In this document: positions 1 to 7,571 of the stretch, piece by piece
Layout: each line of letters opens with the position of its first letter
How positions within the stretch are numbered: position 1 is the stretch's first letter
Source of the DNA: an uncultured Caldilineales bacterium
GTDB lineage: Bacteria > Chloroflexota > Anaerolineae > JAAEKA01
Assembly: GCA_937907455.1 (NCBI GenBank)
Contig: CALESQ010000107.1
Coordinates: 1-64,000 of the forward strand
Reading direction: 5' to 3'
DNA: 64,000 nucleotides
Program-made: the position numbers and the translations under genes
The notes under the pieces: model-generated
Told to the model about the DNA's origin: nothing
The model's database searches: none
The model's input: only the letters and a program-made list of their open reading frames with translations

Positions 1-978
1 ATGGAGCTGGAAGGGGTGCGCTACTACATGAAGCCGATGAACTGCCCCTTCCACCACAAGATCTTCGCGGCCAAGCCACGCAGCTATCGCGATCTGCCGG
101 TGCGGCTGGCGGAATATGGTACCTGCTACCGCTACGAAAAGAGTGGCGAGCTGTTCGGCCTGCTGCGCGTGCGTTCCATGCAGATGAACGACGCCCATAT
201 CTACTGCTCCGAAACACAGTTCGAAGAAGAATTCATGGCCGTGATCGCCATGTACCGCGCGTACTTCGAGCTGTTTGGCATTGAGCGCTACCAAATGCGC
301 CTGAGCACCCACAGCGCCAAGGGCCTCGGCAAGAAATACGTGGACAACGAACGCCTGTGGCTGAAAACCGAAGCCATGGTACGCCAGGCCATGATCAACG
401 GCGGCGTGCCCTTTGTCGAAGTGCCCGACGAAGCCGCGTTCTACGGCCCGAAGATTGACGTGCAGATATGGAGCGCGATTGGCCGTGAGTTCACGCTGGC
501 GACCAATCAGGTAGACTTTGCCGTGCCGGAGCGCTTCGATCTCACCTACGTCAACGCGGAAGGGCACGATGAAACGCCGTTGTGCATCCACCGTGCGCCG
601 CTCAGCACACACGAGCGCATGATCGGCTTCCTGATCGAGCATTACGCGGGTGCATTCCCGGTCTGGTTGGCCCCGGAGCAGGTGCGCGTGATCCCGATCA
701 CCGACGGCCACAACGACTATGCCGCGCAGGTAGCCGCGCGCATCAAAGCCGCCGGTATTCGCGCAGCAGCCGATCTGGGCGCCGAACGCATGAACGCTAA
801 AATCCGCAACGCCCAGCTGCTGAAAGTGCCCTACATGCTGGTGGTGGGTGATCAGGAAATGGCGAATGAAGCCGTGGCAGTCCGTCGCCGCGACGGCAGC
901 CGGCAGAACGATGTGCCGGTGACCGAGTTCATCACGGCTACGCAGCAGCGCATCAACGAGCGTGCCGCCACGCTATAG
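1..978 (+). CDS. thrS: Threonyl-tRNA synthetase, C-terminal part (cut by window start)
   Basis: Charges tRNA-Thr with threonine in the cytoplasm. The visible 325 residues cover the class II catalytic core and the anticodon-binding domain; the N-terminal TGS/editing part lies before the window, so the ATG at base 1 is internal. Visible signatures are MKPMNCPFHH (zinc-ligand Cys), the motif 2 region around GLLRVRSMQMNDAHIYC, and the motif 3 region IHRAPLSTHERMIGFLIEHY followed by AGAFPVWLAPEQV. The last ~100 residues are the anticodon-binding fold (VRVIPITDGHNDYA to the end). The motif 3 segment departs from the common enterobacterial form (RAxLGSxERFxG), which looks like a lineage variant. The gene ends at TAG 976-978 and faces a convergent gene across a hairpin. 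Confidence 0.95.
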   Translation: MELEGVRYYMKPMNCPFHHKIFAAKPRSYRDLPVRLAEYGTCYRYEKSGELFGLLRVRSMQMNDAHIYCSETQFEEEFMAVIAMYRAYFELFGIERYQMRLSTHSAKGLGKKYVDNERLWLKTEAMVRQAMINGGVPFVEVPDEAAFYGPKIDVQIWSAIGREFTLATNQVDFAVPERFDLTYVNAEGHDETPLCIHRAPLSTHERMIGFLIEHYAGAFPVWLAPEQVRVIPITDGHNDYAAQVAARIKAAGIRAAADLGAERMNAKIRNAQLLKVPYMLVVGDQEMANEAVAVRRRDGSRQNDVPVTEFITATQQRINERAATL

Positions 979-1011
979 GCGCAGCCTTCCCCGGCCACGG
1001 GCTGAACTGCC

Positions 1012-1064
1012 AACACCTTCACTGCCTGCTCTGCCTTCGGCGCACCTCAGGCAGTGAAGGTGTT
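1012..1064. terminator. Bidirectional terminator-like hairpin between convergent genes
   Basis: A perfect 17-bp inverted repeat (1012-1028 and 1048-1064) encloses a 19-nt loop that itself contains a CTTCGG tetraloop core. It lies between the end of thrS and the end of the minus-strand gene. The right arm contains the last codons of that gene and overlaps its TGA stop (1047-1049). No U-tract follows on the plus side, so the terminator role is inferred from position and stem strength. Confidence 0.6.
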
Positions 1065-1361
1065 AGAGGCCATTACCAAAGCAGATTTCACTGCTTCATA
1101 CAGCGCCGCCGAGATTTGCTCGTAGCGCGGCTGCATCTCTGCCTGCTCCAGCGCCAGATCGTTCCACGACCCCATGCCGCCAAACACACAGGCCTGGGCC
1201 GCAGCCGCCAGGGTTTGGCGTGCTTCCAGACTGAAACCAACGGCGGGCAGTAAATCAGTGTGATAGGGAAGCGCGGGATGGGGAGAATCCGGCAATACCA
1301 GCGCCTGTGCAAACAAATCAGCCTACACCAATGCAATGATTTGAGCTATTTCACCGTTCAT
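1047..1361 (-). pseudogene. Small conserved-looking protein gene interrupted by an in-frame TAG
   Basis: From ATG 1361 the frame reads MNGEIAQIIALV, then a TAG at 1323-1325, then continues without further stops for about 90 residues (ADLFAQALVLPDSP... to NTFTA, TGA at 1047). The downstream part has protein-like composition, with motifs such as FGGMGSWNDLALE and EQISAALYEAVKSA. One base change (CAG to TAG) would explain the break and restore a ~104-residue protein. A shorter product from the TTG at 1316 is possible but has no ribosome-binding site. Family not recognised. Alternatives are a recent nonsense mutation, sequencing error, or readthrough. Confidence 0.5.
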
Positions 1362-1388
1362 ACAAGGGGGTTGTCCTTCGTCCCGGGC

Positions 1389-2132
1389 TTACTCGTGGCC
1401 GCCCTGCCCTGGCAGCGCACCCAGCCGATGCGCTGCCGCCAGCACCATAGCCACGCAGCCAGCCAGATCAGCGTGCAGCTCGGCGTTGGTGAAACGCAGC
1501 ACCTCCCAGCCGGTGGCGGCCAGGTCGTAGTCGGGCAGGCGGGTTTCGCGCAGGTCGTTACGACCGTCGGAGGTGTCGCACAACACTGCCAGGCGTCCCT
1601 GCGGCAGGAACAGGGCAAAATCCACCACCACATCGCCCTCTGGCTGCGGCGTCTCGAAACGATACTCAACCGGCAGGCCGGTTGAGCGCAGCGCCAGCCA
1701 TAGTCGTTGCTGCGGATCGTCGCGCCACCATAGATCGTTGATCTCCTCGGCGGTGAGCAGTTGGCCCAGGGTGGTGGGGATAAAGGTGATGCGGCGCAGG
1801 GCGCGGCTGGGCACAGGGCGAGGCAATGCCTCCAACGGGCCAATCTCGATCTTGTAGTACTCTTCGCGGGCACGCGGATGATTCGGCTCATCCGGCAACA
1901 ACTGCACGCGCGGCAACACATGGATGCGGCGCACTGCAGCCAGATAACGCACGCTGTAAGCCTGATCGCCAAAGGCGCGGGTCTGATAAAAAGCCAAATA
2001 CTCTGCCGCCAAACGCGGCGGCGCACGATGTACCGGAATGCGATACCAGCCTTCATCGCGTGCCCGCGCCAGATCACGCGCGTTGTTGAGCAGTACCACC
2101 AGTACCGGGCTAAGGTCGTCGTATTCGCTCAT
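1389..2132 (-). CDS. Hypothetical protein with C-terminal DUF559/Vsr-like nuclease-fold region
   Basis: 247 residues. The N-terminal ~130 residues are not recognised (acidic, several Arg-rich stretches). The C-terminal ~90 residues (GDVVVDFALFLPQGRLAVL, then LPDYDLAATGWEVLRFTNAELHADL) resemble the DUF559/very-short-patch-repair endonuclease fold: a VDF strand, a following beta strand, and the LRF-N-E ending. The usual second acidic motif (E-x-D-G) reads VLCDTSDG, so catalytic competence is uncertain. The start codon overlaps the stop of uvsE by four bases (2129-2132), implying translational coupling and a link with UV-damage repair. This is an inference from context plus fold resemblance. Confidence 0.6.
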   Translation of the reverse strand: MSEYDDLSPVLVVLLNNARDLARARDEGWYRIPVHRAPPRLAAEYLAFYQTRAFGDQAYSVRYLAAVRRIHVLPRVQLLPDEPNHPRAREEYYKIEIGPLEALPRPVPSRALRRITFIPTTLGQLLTAEEINDLWWRDDPQQRLWLALRSTGLPVEYRFETPQPEGDVVVDFALFLPQGRLAVLCDTSDGRNDLRETRLPDYDLAATGWEVLRFTNAELHADLAGCVAMVLAAAHRLGALPGQGGHE

Positions 2133-3088
2133 GCAAGCCTCTCAGCCAGATCGGGAGCATAGCGGGCCACGTCCTGGCGTAGCCGCAACAAGGCCAAATC
2201 TTTGGCTTTGGCCTCCAGCATTACATCGAAGGAACGCAGGGCCGCGGCCTCACGCAGAAACGCAATAAACTCAAAGGGATGCAGGTAGTCAGAGTGGTTG
2301 GTCCAGCGCGGGGGTTGAAGCACCTGCTGACGCTTGCCGGTGGCCGGATCGCGCTGCTCGGCGGTGACCATTTCGGTGCGCGGCGAGCTGAAATGCACCT
2401 TGGGCTGCATAGCAGCCGGCCATGTTGCCAGACAGGCAGCCAGCGCCTCGCGCAGGGGCAAGGCCTGCGGGTTGTGGTTGTGATGGTGCAGGTTATCGAA
2501 GATCAGGCGCACGCTGGTACGTTGGTGGATCCACAACGTATCGGCCACGCTGAAACGCACGTCGTCGTTTTCCACCACCAGGCGCTGCCGTGCTATGGCG
2601 GGGAGGCGCTCGAACGCAGCCGCAAAGCGCGCCCGCGCCGCCTCATGCCCTTCATAAACGCCGCCCACATGCAGCACCACCACGGCTTCCGCGCCCAGCC
2701 CCATGCGCTCCAACATTTCAGCCTGAGCGATTACATCCTGTGCGCTGCGCGCTGCCAGCCCTTCATCAGGCGAATTAAGGACGATGTATTGCGAAGGATG
2801 AAAGGAAAGGCGCAAATCCAGCTCGCGCGCCAAGCGCCCCACTGCGGCCAGGTCTTCTGCGGCCTCATCAAGCTGGTGATGGAACTGCGTGTACTCTGGA
2901 TGGGTGAGGTAAGGCGCCAGATCGGATGACATGCGGTACATGCCGATCCCCGCGCGGTGCAAGTAATGGAAGATGTCGCGCAGATAGGCCAGACTGACGC
3001 TGAGATGAGGGTTGTTTTGCCAGCGTCGGCTGTCGTTTTCGCGCAGGCCGCCCTGCCCAAGCACCTTGACCGCAAAACCGAGACGCAT
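2129..3088 (-). CDS. uvsE: UV damage endonuclease UvsE (UVDE family)
   Basis: Nicks DNA 5' to UV photoproducts and other lesions, starting an excision pathway independent of UvrABC. The protein of 319 residues begins MRLGFAVKVLGQGG, the usual UVDE N-terminus, so the start at 3088 is preferred over a longer frame to 3223. TIM-barrel metal-site motifs are visible: LSFHPSQYIVLNS, VVLHVGGVYEG, LVVENDD, LIFDNLHHHNHN, KVHFSSPR, and the terminal DVMLEAKAKDLALLRLR. Length and motif order match the family. It leads a two-gene operon with the overlapping DUF559-like gene and has a promoter-like sequence at 3153-3181. Confidence 0.93.
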   Translation of the reverse strand: MRLGFAVKVLGQGGLRENDSRRWQNNPHLSVSLAYLRDIFHYLHRAGIGMYRMSSDLAPYLTHPEYTQFHHQLDEAAEDLAAVGRLARELDLRLSFHPSQYIVLNSPDEGLAARSAQDVIAQAEMLERMGLGAEAVVVLHVGGVYEGHEAARARFAAAFERLPAIARQRLVVENDDVRFSVADTLWIHQRTSVRLIFDNLHHHNHNPQALPLREALAACLATWPAAMQPKVHFSSPRTEMVTAEQRDPATGKRQQVLQPPRWTNHSDYLHPFEFIAFLREAAALRSFDVMLEAKAKDLALLRLRQDVARYAPDLAERLA

Positions 3089-3152
3089 AAGAGATAACCG
3101 GATGAAAAAAGGCTGGATGGCTGATTGTTGAGGTGGGCACGCACCCGGCGCA

Positions 3153-3181
3153 ATTGTACCAGACGAGCAAAGGAAAGGCAA
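3153..3181 (-). promoter_or_regulatory. Putative promoter of uvsE
   Basis: On the minus strand TTGCCT (3176-3181) and TACAAT (3153-3158) are separated by 17 bases, about 65 bases upstream of the uvsE start. The match is moderate (4/6 and 5/6). Confidence 0.45.
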
Positions 3182-3210
3182 TTGGCAGCGAATGCGGCCT
3201 TGTCTTGTAT

Positions 3211-3238
3211 TTGACATTTTCACTGCCGTGGCGATAAT
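3211..3238 (+). promoter_or_regulatory. Strong sigma-70-type promoter of the Fur-family gene
   Basis: TTGACA at 3211-3216, 16-base spacer, GATAAT at 3233-3238. Transcription would start near 3245, inside the palindrome that follows, about 40 bases before the ATG at 3284. Placement of an operator over the -10 and start point suggests repression, most simply autoregulation. Confidence 0.75.
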
Positions 3239-3271
3239 TGAGACCGTGTCTCAATGAGATTGCGTCTCAAT
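3237..3271 (+). promoter_or_regulatory. Overlapping palindromic operators, probable Zur/Fur box
   Basis: ATTGAGAC-CGT-GTCTCAAT (3237-3255) is a perfect 8-3-8 palindrome. A second, imperfect copy (AATGAGAT-TGC-GTCTCAAT, 3253-3271) overlaps it. The pair covers the -10/+1 region and precedes the Fur-family gene next to a zinc-type importer, so it is a likely binding site for that regulator. The sequence differs from the classic AT-rich Zur/Fur boxes, so assignment is by position. Confidence 0.65.
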
Positions 3272-3283
3272 TACTTTTGTGCC

Positions 3284-3697
3284 ATGAACGACCACTTTAC
3301 CCGTCATCTGCAACAGGCTGGCTTCAAGCTGACGCCGCCGCGCCGCGCGGTGCTGGATGTGCTGCAAGCCAGCCACGAGCATCTTACCCCTGGCGATGTG
3401 CTGGCGCGTGCTCAGGCGCTCTGCCCTACGCTGGGCCGGGCCACGGTGTACCGCACGCTGGAATTGCTTACCAGCCTCGGCATTGTGCGCCCGATCTTTC
3501 TGGGTGAACGTGGCGTTTGCCTGACACTGGCCGAAGGCGGCCATCATCATTTGGTTTGCTCAGACTGTGGCACGGTGATCGAATTTGATGATTGCCCGGT
3601 GCAGCAACTGGAGCAGGACCTGGCTGAGCGGCTGAACTTTCATATTCACGGTCATTTGCTGGAGTTTTATGGCTTGTGCGAGCAGTGCCACGCCTAA
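3284..3697 (+). CDS. Fur-family metal regulator, probably Zur-like
   Basis: Metal-sensing transcription repressor of 137 residues. The N-terminal winged helix (TRHLQQAGFKLTPPRRAVLDVL ... GRATVYRTLELLTSLGIV) is followed by the dimerisation/metal domain with GGHHHLVCSDCGTVIEFDDC and a terminal CEQC pair, forming the structural zinc CxxC...CxxC site. A start at 3254 would lie inside the operator, and 3284 fits the usual family length. There is no clear Shine-Dalgarno. The importer genes begin 85 bases downstream on the same strand, so zinc (or manganese) is the likely ligand. Fur or Mur specificity cannot be excluded. Confidence 0.85.
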   Translation: MNDHFTRHLQQAGFKLTPPRRAVLDVLQASHEHLTPGDVLARAQALCPTLGRATVYRTLELLTSLGIVRPIFLGERGVCLTLAEGGHHHLVCSDCGTVIEFDDCPVQQLEQDLAERLNFHIHGHLLEFYGLCEQCHA

Positions 3698-3781
3698 GGG
3701 CTGTGGATCAACAGCTTGGCGCAATGACTTTGTTTACGATCTCCTGACCCTATATCCCATCAGAAAGAAAGTATTTATTTT

Positions 3782-4747
3782 ATGCGCATTCTGTTTTCGC
3801 TGATCATACTGGTTTCTTTGTTGCTGGCAAGCTGTTCTGCAGGCACGACTGCACCTGCACCGGCCAACGATGGCAAGCTGCGCGTTGTGGCAACCACCAC
3901 TCTGGTGGGAGACGTGGTCAAGCAGGTGGGCGGCGACGCTATTGATCTGACTGTGCTGCTGCCAGTAGGTGCTGACCCACACAGCTTCGATCCCTCACCG
4001 CAAGATGTGGTGACGATCAGCAAGGCTGACGTGATCTTCATCAACGGCGCCGGGCTGGAAGAGTTTATGACAAAACTAATGGAAAACGCCAACAGCCAAG
4101 CCCCGGTGATCGAGGTCTCGCACGATATCGAGCTGATCAGCCATGAAGCTCATGGCGATGAGCACGCCGACGAAGCAGAGGCACATGCCGAGGACGAGGA
4201 AGGGCACGACCATGCCGGTGCTGACCCACACACCTGGACCGATCCCAACAACGTGATGATCTGGGTGCAGGCTATCGCCGCTGAGCTGAGCGCACTGCGT
4301 CCGGCTCAGGCCGACGAGTTTGCTGCCAACGCCGCGCAATACACCGAGCAGCTTCAGACACTGGATACATGGATAACCGAACAGGTGGCGTTGATTCCTG
4401 CCGCCAACCGCAACATCGTCACCGATCATCCTGCTTTTGGCTATTTTGCTCAACGTTACGGCTTTGTGCAGGTGGGCGCGGTGATCCCAAGCTTTAGCAC
4501 AATGGCGGAGCCTTCGGCACAGGATATCGCTGCGCTGGAAGATACGATTCGCGCCCTGGGTGTCAAGGCAGTATTTGTGGGCCACACGGTGTCACCAGAC
4601 CTTGCCAAACGCATCACCGATGATACAGGCACGCAACTGGTGCGCATCTACACCGGGTCGCTCGGTGCGGCGGATAGCGATGCGGCCACCTACCTCGACT
4701 TCACCCGTGCCAACGTCAACGCGTTTGTACAGGCTCTACGCCCCTAA
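3782..4747 (+). CDS. Zinc/manganese ABC importer substrate-binding lipoprotein (ZnuA/TroA family)
   Basis: Cluster A-I metal-binding protein of 321 residues anchored as a lipoprotein: a hydrophobic signal ends in LLAS-C with Cys18 as the lipidation site. Metal-ligand histidines are visible at GADPHSFDPSP (His67), ADPHTWTDP (His150) and TDHPAFGYF (His216). A His/Asp/Glu-rich loop at about residues 121-150 is typical of zinc rather than manganese proteins. The gene overlaps the ATPase gene by one base (4747), so the three transporter genes form an operon beneath the Fur-family regulator. Confidence 0.9.
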   Translation: MRILFSLIILVSLLLASCSAGTTAPAPANDGKLRVVATTTLVGDVVKQVGGDAIDLTVLLPVGADPHSFDPSPQDVVTISKADVIFINGAGLEEFMTKLMENANSQAPVIEVSHDIELISHEAHGDEHADEAEAHAEDEEGHDHAGADPHTWTDPNNVMIWVQAIAAELSALRPAQADEFAANAAQYTEQLQTLDTWITEQVALIPAANRNIVTDHPAFGYFAQRYGFVQVGAVIPSFSTMAEPSAQDIAALEDTIRALGVKAVFVGHTVSPDLAKRITDDTGTQLVRIYTGSLGAADSDAATYLDFTRANVNAFVQALRP

Positions 4748-5586
4748 TGGACGCCTTACGTCAACTTCCGGCGCTCATTACCCAGCGCGACTCGCATCAC
4801 CTGGATCAGCCCATTGTAGCGGTTGATGAGATTAGTCTGCGCTACAATGGCAACACAGCGTTGGACCAGGTTTCCTTTTCTCTGATCACCGGCGAGCAGG
4901 TGGCCGTGGTCGGGCCAAATGGCGCGGGCAAAAGTACGCTTTTCAAAATTATCGCCGGTGTGCTTCAGCCTACCGGCGGACAGGTGCGGGTCTATGGCTC
5001 TGGCCCCGATGGGCATATCTGCATTGCCTATGTGCCGCAACGCAGCCAGGTGGATTGGCAATTTCCCGTCAATGTGGCCGATGTGGTGATGATGGGCCGT
5101 ACCCGCCGCGTGGGGCTGTTCCGTCGTCCTTCCCGGCAAGATTGGCGCTATGTGCAGCAATGTCTTGAGGTGGTAGGCATGACCGATCTGGCTGACCGCC
5201 AGATCGGTGAGCTATCCGGCGGCCAGCAGCAACGCGTTTTCATCGCCCGTGCCCTGGCTCAGGAAGCCGCCCTAATGCTGATGGATGAACCGCTCACCGG
5301 CCTGGATGTGCGCTCGCAGGAAGATATTTTCAGCGTGCTGGATGCTTTGCGCGGCCGCGGGGTTACGGTGATGATCGCCACGCACGACCTGAACCTGGCT
5401 GCAGAACGCTTTGACCGCGTGTTGCTGCTCAACCACCGGCTGCTGGGCTTTGGTCGGCCCGATGTAGTCTTCACCCCTGACAAGCTGCTGGCGGCCTATG
5501 GGGGTCACATGCGTCTGATCAACACGCCCTCCGGCGTTGCCGCCATCAGCGACTCATGCTGTGATGGGCATGACGGGGGGATGTAG
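4747..5586 (+). CDS. Metal ABC importer ATP-binding protein (ZnuC/MntB type)
   Basis: 279 residues. Walker A GPNGAGKST near residue 56, Q-loop region IAYVPQRSQVDWQFP (the family-typical form of metal-uptake ATPases), signature LSGGQQQRVFIARAL, Walker B ALMLMDEP, and H-loop IATHDLNLA. It powers the import complex with the lipoprotein before it and the permease after it. The last residues include a Cys/His-containing tail (SDSCCDGHDGG) that could hold metal; this is only an observation. Confidence 0.92.
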   Translation: MDALRQLPALITQRDSHHLDQPIVAVDEISLRYNGNTALDQVSFSLITGEQVAVVGPNGAGKSTLFKIIAGVLQPTGGQVRVYGSGPDGHICIAYVPQRSQVDWQFPVNVADVVMMGRTRRVGLFRRPSRQDWRYVQQCLEVVGMTDLADRQIGELSGGQQQRVFIARALAQEAALMLMDEPLTGLDVRSQEDIFSVLDALRGRGVTVMIATHDLNLAAERFDRVLLLNHRLLGFGRPDVVFTPDKLLAAYGGHMRLINTPSGVAAISDSCCDGHDGGM

Positions 5587-5612
5587 ACAGGTACGCCAGA
5601 GGCGGGTAAGCC

Positions 5613-5662
5613 GTTCACTATTTACCCGCTTACTGTTTACTGCTTACGGCTCACTGGTTACA
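5613..5662 (+). repeat. Heptamer-like array ahead of the permease gene
   Basis: Seven consecutive units of 7 bases (one of 8) follow a [G/A]YTYACN pattern: GTTCACT, ATTTACC, CGCTTACT, GTTTACT, GCTTACG, GCTCACT, GGTTACA. The array fills the gap between the ATPase stop (5586) and the permease ATG (5667), ending four bases before the ATG in place of a Shine-Dalgarno. GCGGGTAA/TTACCCGC at 5602-5609 and 5622-5629 can form a hairpin. It belongs to the dispersed intergenic array family seen elsewhere in the window. Confidence 0.6.
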
Positions 5663-5666
5663 GCTT

Positions 5667-6536
5667 ATGCACTTCTTACTCGACCCTCTGACTTATCCCT
5701 TTATGATCCGTGGTCTTGTTGCGGCGATGCTGGTGGGCGTGGTTTGCTCGCTGGTTGGCAGCTACATGGTGCTGCGCGGCATGGCTTTTTTGGGCGATGC
5801 GCTGTCTCATGCTATTTTGCCCGGTGTGGCTGCCGGCTATCTGGTTAATGGCGGTGCAGGCGGGGCGCTGTTCTGGTGGGCGCTGGCCGCGGCCGTGCTA
5901 ACTGCTCTGGGCATTGGCGCAGTCAGCCGCGGAGGACAGGTGCGCGAGGATACAGCCATCGGCATTGTGTTTGCCGGTATGTTCGCGCTGGGCATTGCCC
6001 TCATTTCCACCATGCGCAGCTACACCGTAGATCTGGTGCATTTCCTTTTCGGCAACGTGCTGGGGGTCACTAACACCGATCTGGCACTCACCGCAGGCTG
6101 GGGCCTGGTGGTGGTGCTGGTGATCGTGGCCTTTTACAAGGAATTTCTGGTCATTTCGTTTGATTCCGTGCTGGCGGAAACATTGCGCTTGCCAGGTACG
6201 CTGCTGCGTTACCTGCTGCTGGTGCTAATCGCCGTGGCTATTGTGGTATCGCTGCAAACTGTGGGGATCGCCCTAATGCTGGCGATGCTGGTGACGCCAC
6301 CGGCTACCGCCTCGCTGCTCACCCGCCGACTGCCCAGCATGATGGCGCTAGCTGCGGCCATTGGCGCGTTGTCTGGCGTGTTGGGGCTGTATTTGTCCTA
6401 CTACGTCAGCATTGCCTCAGGGCCGGCCATTGTGCTGGTGTGCACCGGATTTTTCCTGCTGGCCTTTCTGTTTGCGCCGCAGCGAGGGTGGTTGTGGCAG
6501 CGCCACGCCCACAGGGCTTCTCAAAACTCAGATTAA
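5667..6536 (+). CDS. Metal ABC importer permease (ZnuB/TroC family)
   Basis: Integral membrane permease of 289 residues with about eight or nine hydrophobic helices. Family landmarks are the N-terminal PLTYPFMIRGLVAAMLVGVVCSLVG, the conserved RGMAFLGDALSHAILPGV segment, and the C-terminal VGIALMLAMLVTPPATASLLTRR. It completes the Zur-linked transporter. The upstream gap has no ribosome-binding site and is filled by a heptamer array, so translation may be coupled to the ATPase or use the array as leader. Confidence 0.9.
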   Translation: MHFLLDPLTYPFMIRGLVAAMLVGVVCSLVGSYMVLRGMAFLGDALSHAILPGVAAGYLVNGGAGGALFWWALAAAVLTALGIGAVSRGGQVREDTAIGIVFAGMFALGIALISTMRSYTVDLVHFLFGNVLGVTNTDLALTAGWGLVVVLVIVAFYKEFLVISFDSVLAETLRLPGTLLRYLLLVLIAVAIVVSLQTVGIALMLAMLVTPPATASLLTRRLPSMMALAAAIGALSGVLGLYLSYYVSIASGPAIVLVCTGFFLLAFLFAPQRGWLWQRHAHRASQNSD

Positions 6537-6621
6537 TGACGTGAGAAGAGCCAGAACTTTGGCAAAGCAGGCCGAAAAGGCGCGGCGGGATGGCTTGCAC
6601 GCGCCTTGTGTCTATCAACCG

Positions 6622-6749
6622 TATAATCTCCTGTCAACATGGGCATAAAGAAAGCCGCCATTTTGTCCACGGGCCGGACGACAAATTCTATTTACCAGGC
6701 TAAGCAGGTACGAAAAGATTACCTATACATTTTGATTACCGTGCTATAA
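6622..6749 (+). other. Candidate small ORF (36 codons) with its own -10 box
   Basis: In the 252-base gap after the permease, TATAAT (6622-6627) is followed at 6639 by an ATG opening a 36-residue frame (MGIKKAAILSTG ... YLYILITVL) ending at TAA 6747-6749. The predicted transcript start would lie within a few bases of the ATG, so it would be leaderless. The stretch is AT-richer than its surroundings and the peptide has a basic N-terminus and hydrophobic C-terminus. There is no good -35 and no homology could be checked. It may equally be a decayed fragment. Confidence 0.25.
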
Positions 6750-6788
6750 ACCAATCTCCGCTTGATGCAGGGAAGGGCAAGCGATCGG

Positions 6789-7529
6789 CTACGCCAGTTC
6801 TGCCAGCAACTCGCTGCTGGGTCGGCCTGGCTGCATCACCGTTTCCTTCACAATACGCCCATCGCGCAGACTCAGCACGCGGTCAGCCTGGCTAGCCATG
6901 CGCAGATCGTGAGTTGCCAGCAACACACCATGCTCGCCGCGGTCAGCCAGGGCGCGCAGCCGCGTCATAATCTGCCGACTCATACCGGTATCGAGATTAG
7001 CAGTTGGCTCGTCAGCCAAAATCAGGGGCGGATTAGCAGCCAGCGCCCGCGCAATAGCCGCCAGTTGCTGCTGCCCGCCCGACAGCTCGGCGGGATAGCG
7101 TTCGGCCAGCTCTGGCAAGCCAAAATCGCTCAACAGTTGATTGGTGCGCTGCGTGGCATCAAAGGGAGGCCGCCGCGTCATCAATTGCAACGGCAGACGC
7201 ACGTTCTGGCGCACCGTGAAACCCGAAAACAGGTTATAGCTTTGATAGATCATGCCCACTGAGCGCAAACGCAGATCGGCCAACTCATCCTCGCTCAGGC
7301 CGCCCAGACGTTCACCCAACAGCAGCACCTCGCCTGCATCCAACGGCTCCAACCCAGCCAATAGGCTGAGCAACGTGGTCTTGCCGCTGCCCGTAGGCCC
7401 TACCAGCGCCACAAATTCCCCGGCGTGTACAGCAAGGTCTATTTGATCCAACGCCCGTACCTCGCCGGTTGGTGTGGGGTAGCGTTTGCCAAGCCCGTGG
7501 GCTTCCACCAAAACAACTTGTTTCAACAT
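6789..7529 (-). CDS. ABC transporter ATP-binding protein (MacB/LolD type)
   Basis: 246 residues, pairing with the FtsX-type permease just upstream. Walker A GPTGSGKTT near residue 44, Q-loop MIYQSYNLFSGFTVRQNV, signature LSGGQQQLAAIARAL, Walker B LILADEPTANLD, H-loop LLATHDLRMA. The signature is LSGGQQQLA rather than the common QQQRVA. In this superfamily (type VII/mechanotransmission ABC) such pairs export or extract substrates such as lipoproteins or peptides. Substrate unknown. Third gene of the PadR-led operon (spacing 42 bases). Confidence 0.88.
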   Translation of the reverse strand: MLKQVVLVEAHGLGKRYPTPTGEVRALDQIDLAVHAGEFVALVGPTGSGKTTLLSLLAGLEPLDAGEVLLLGERLGGLSEDELADLRLRSVGMIYQSYNLFSGFTVRQNVRLPLQLMTRRPPFDATQRTNQLLSDFGLPELAERYPAELSGGQQQLAAIARALAANPPLILADEPTANLDTGMSRQIMTRLRALADRGEHGVLLATHDLRMASQADRVLSLRDGRIVKETVMQPGRPSSELLAELA

Positions 7530-7571
7530 ACCTGATACCTCGTTTCAACGTATAACACAGGACAAACCCAA

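Noticed and set aside
1323..1325. Pyrrolysine or selenocysteine decoding at the internal stop
   Set aside because: TAG excludes selenocysteine, no pyl genes or PYLIS-like element are visible, and a CAG-to-TAG change is simpler.
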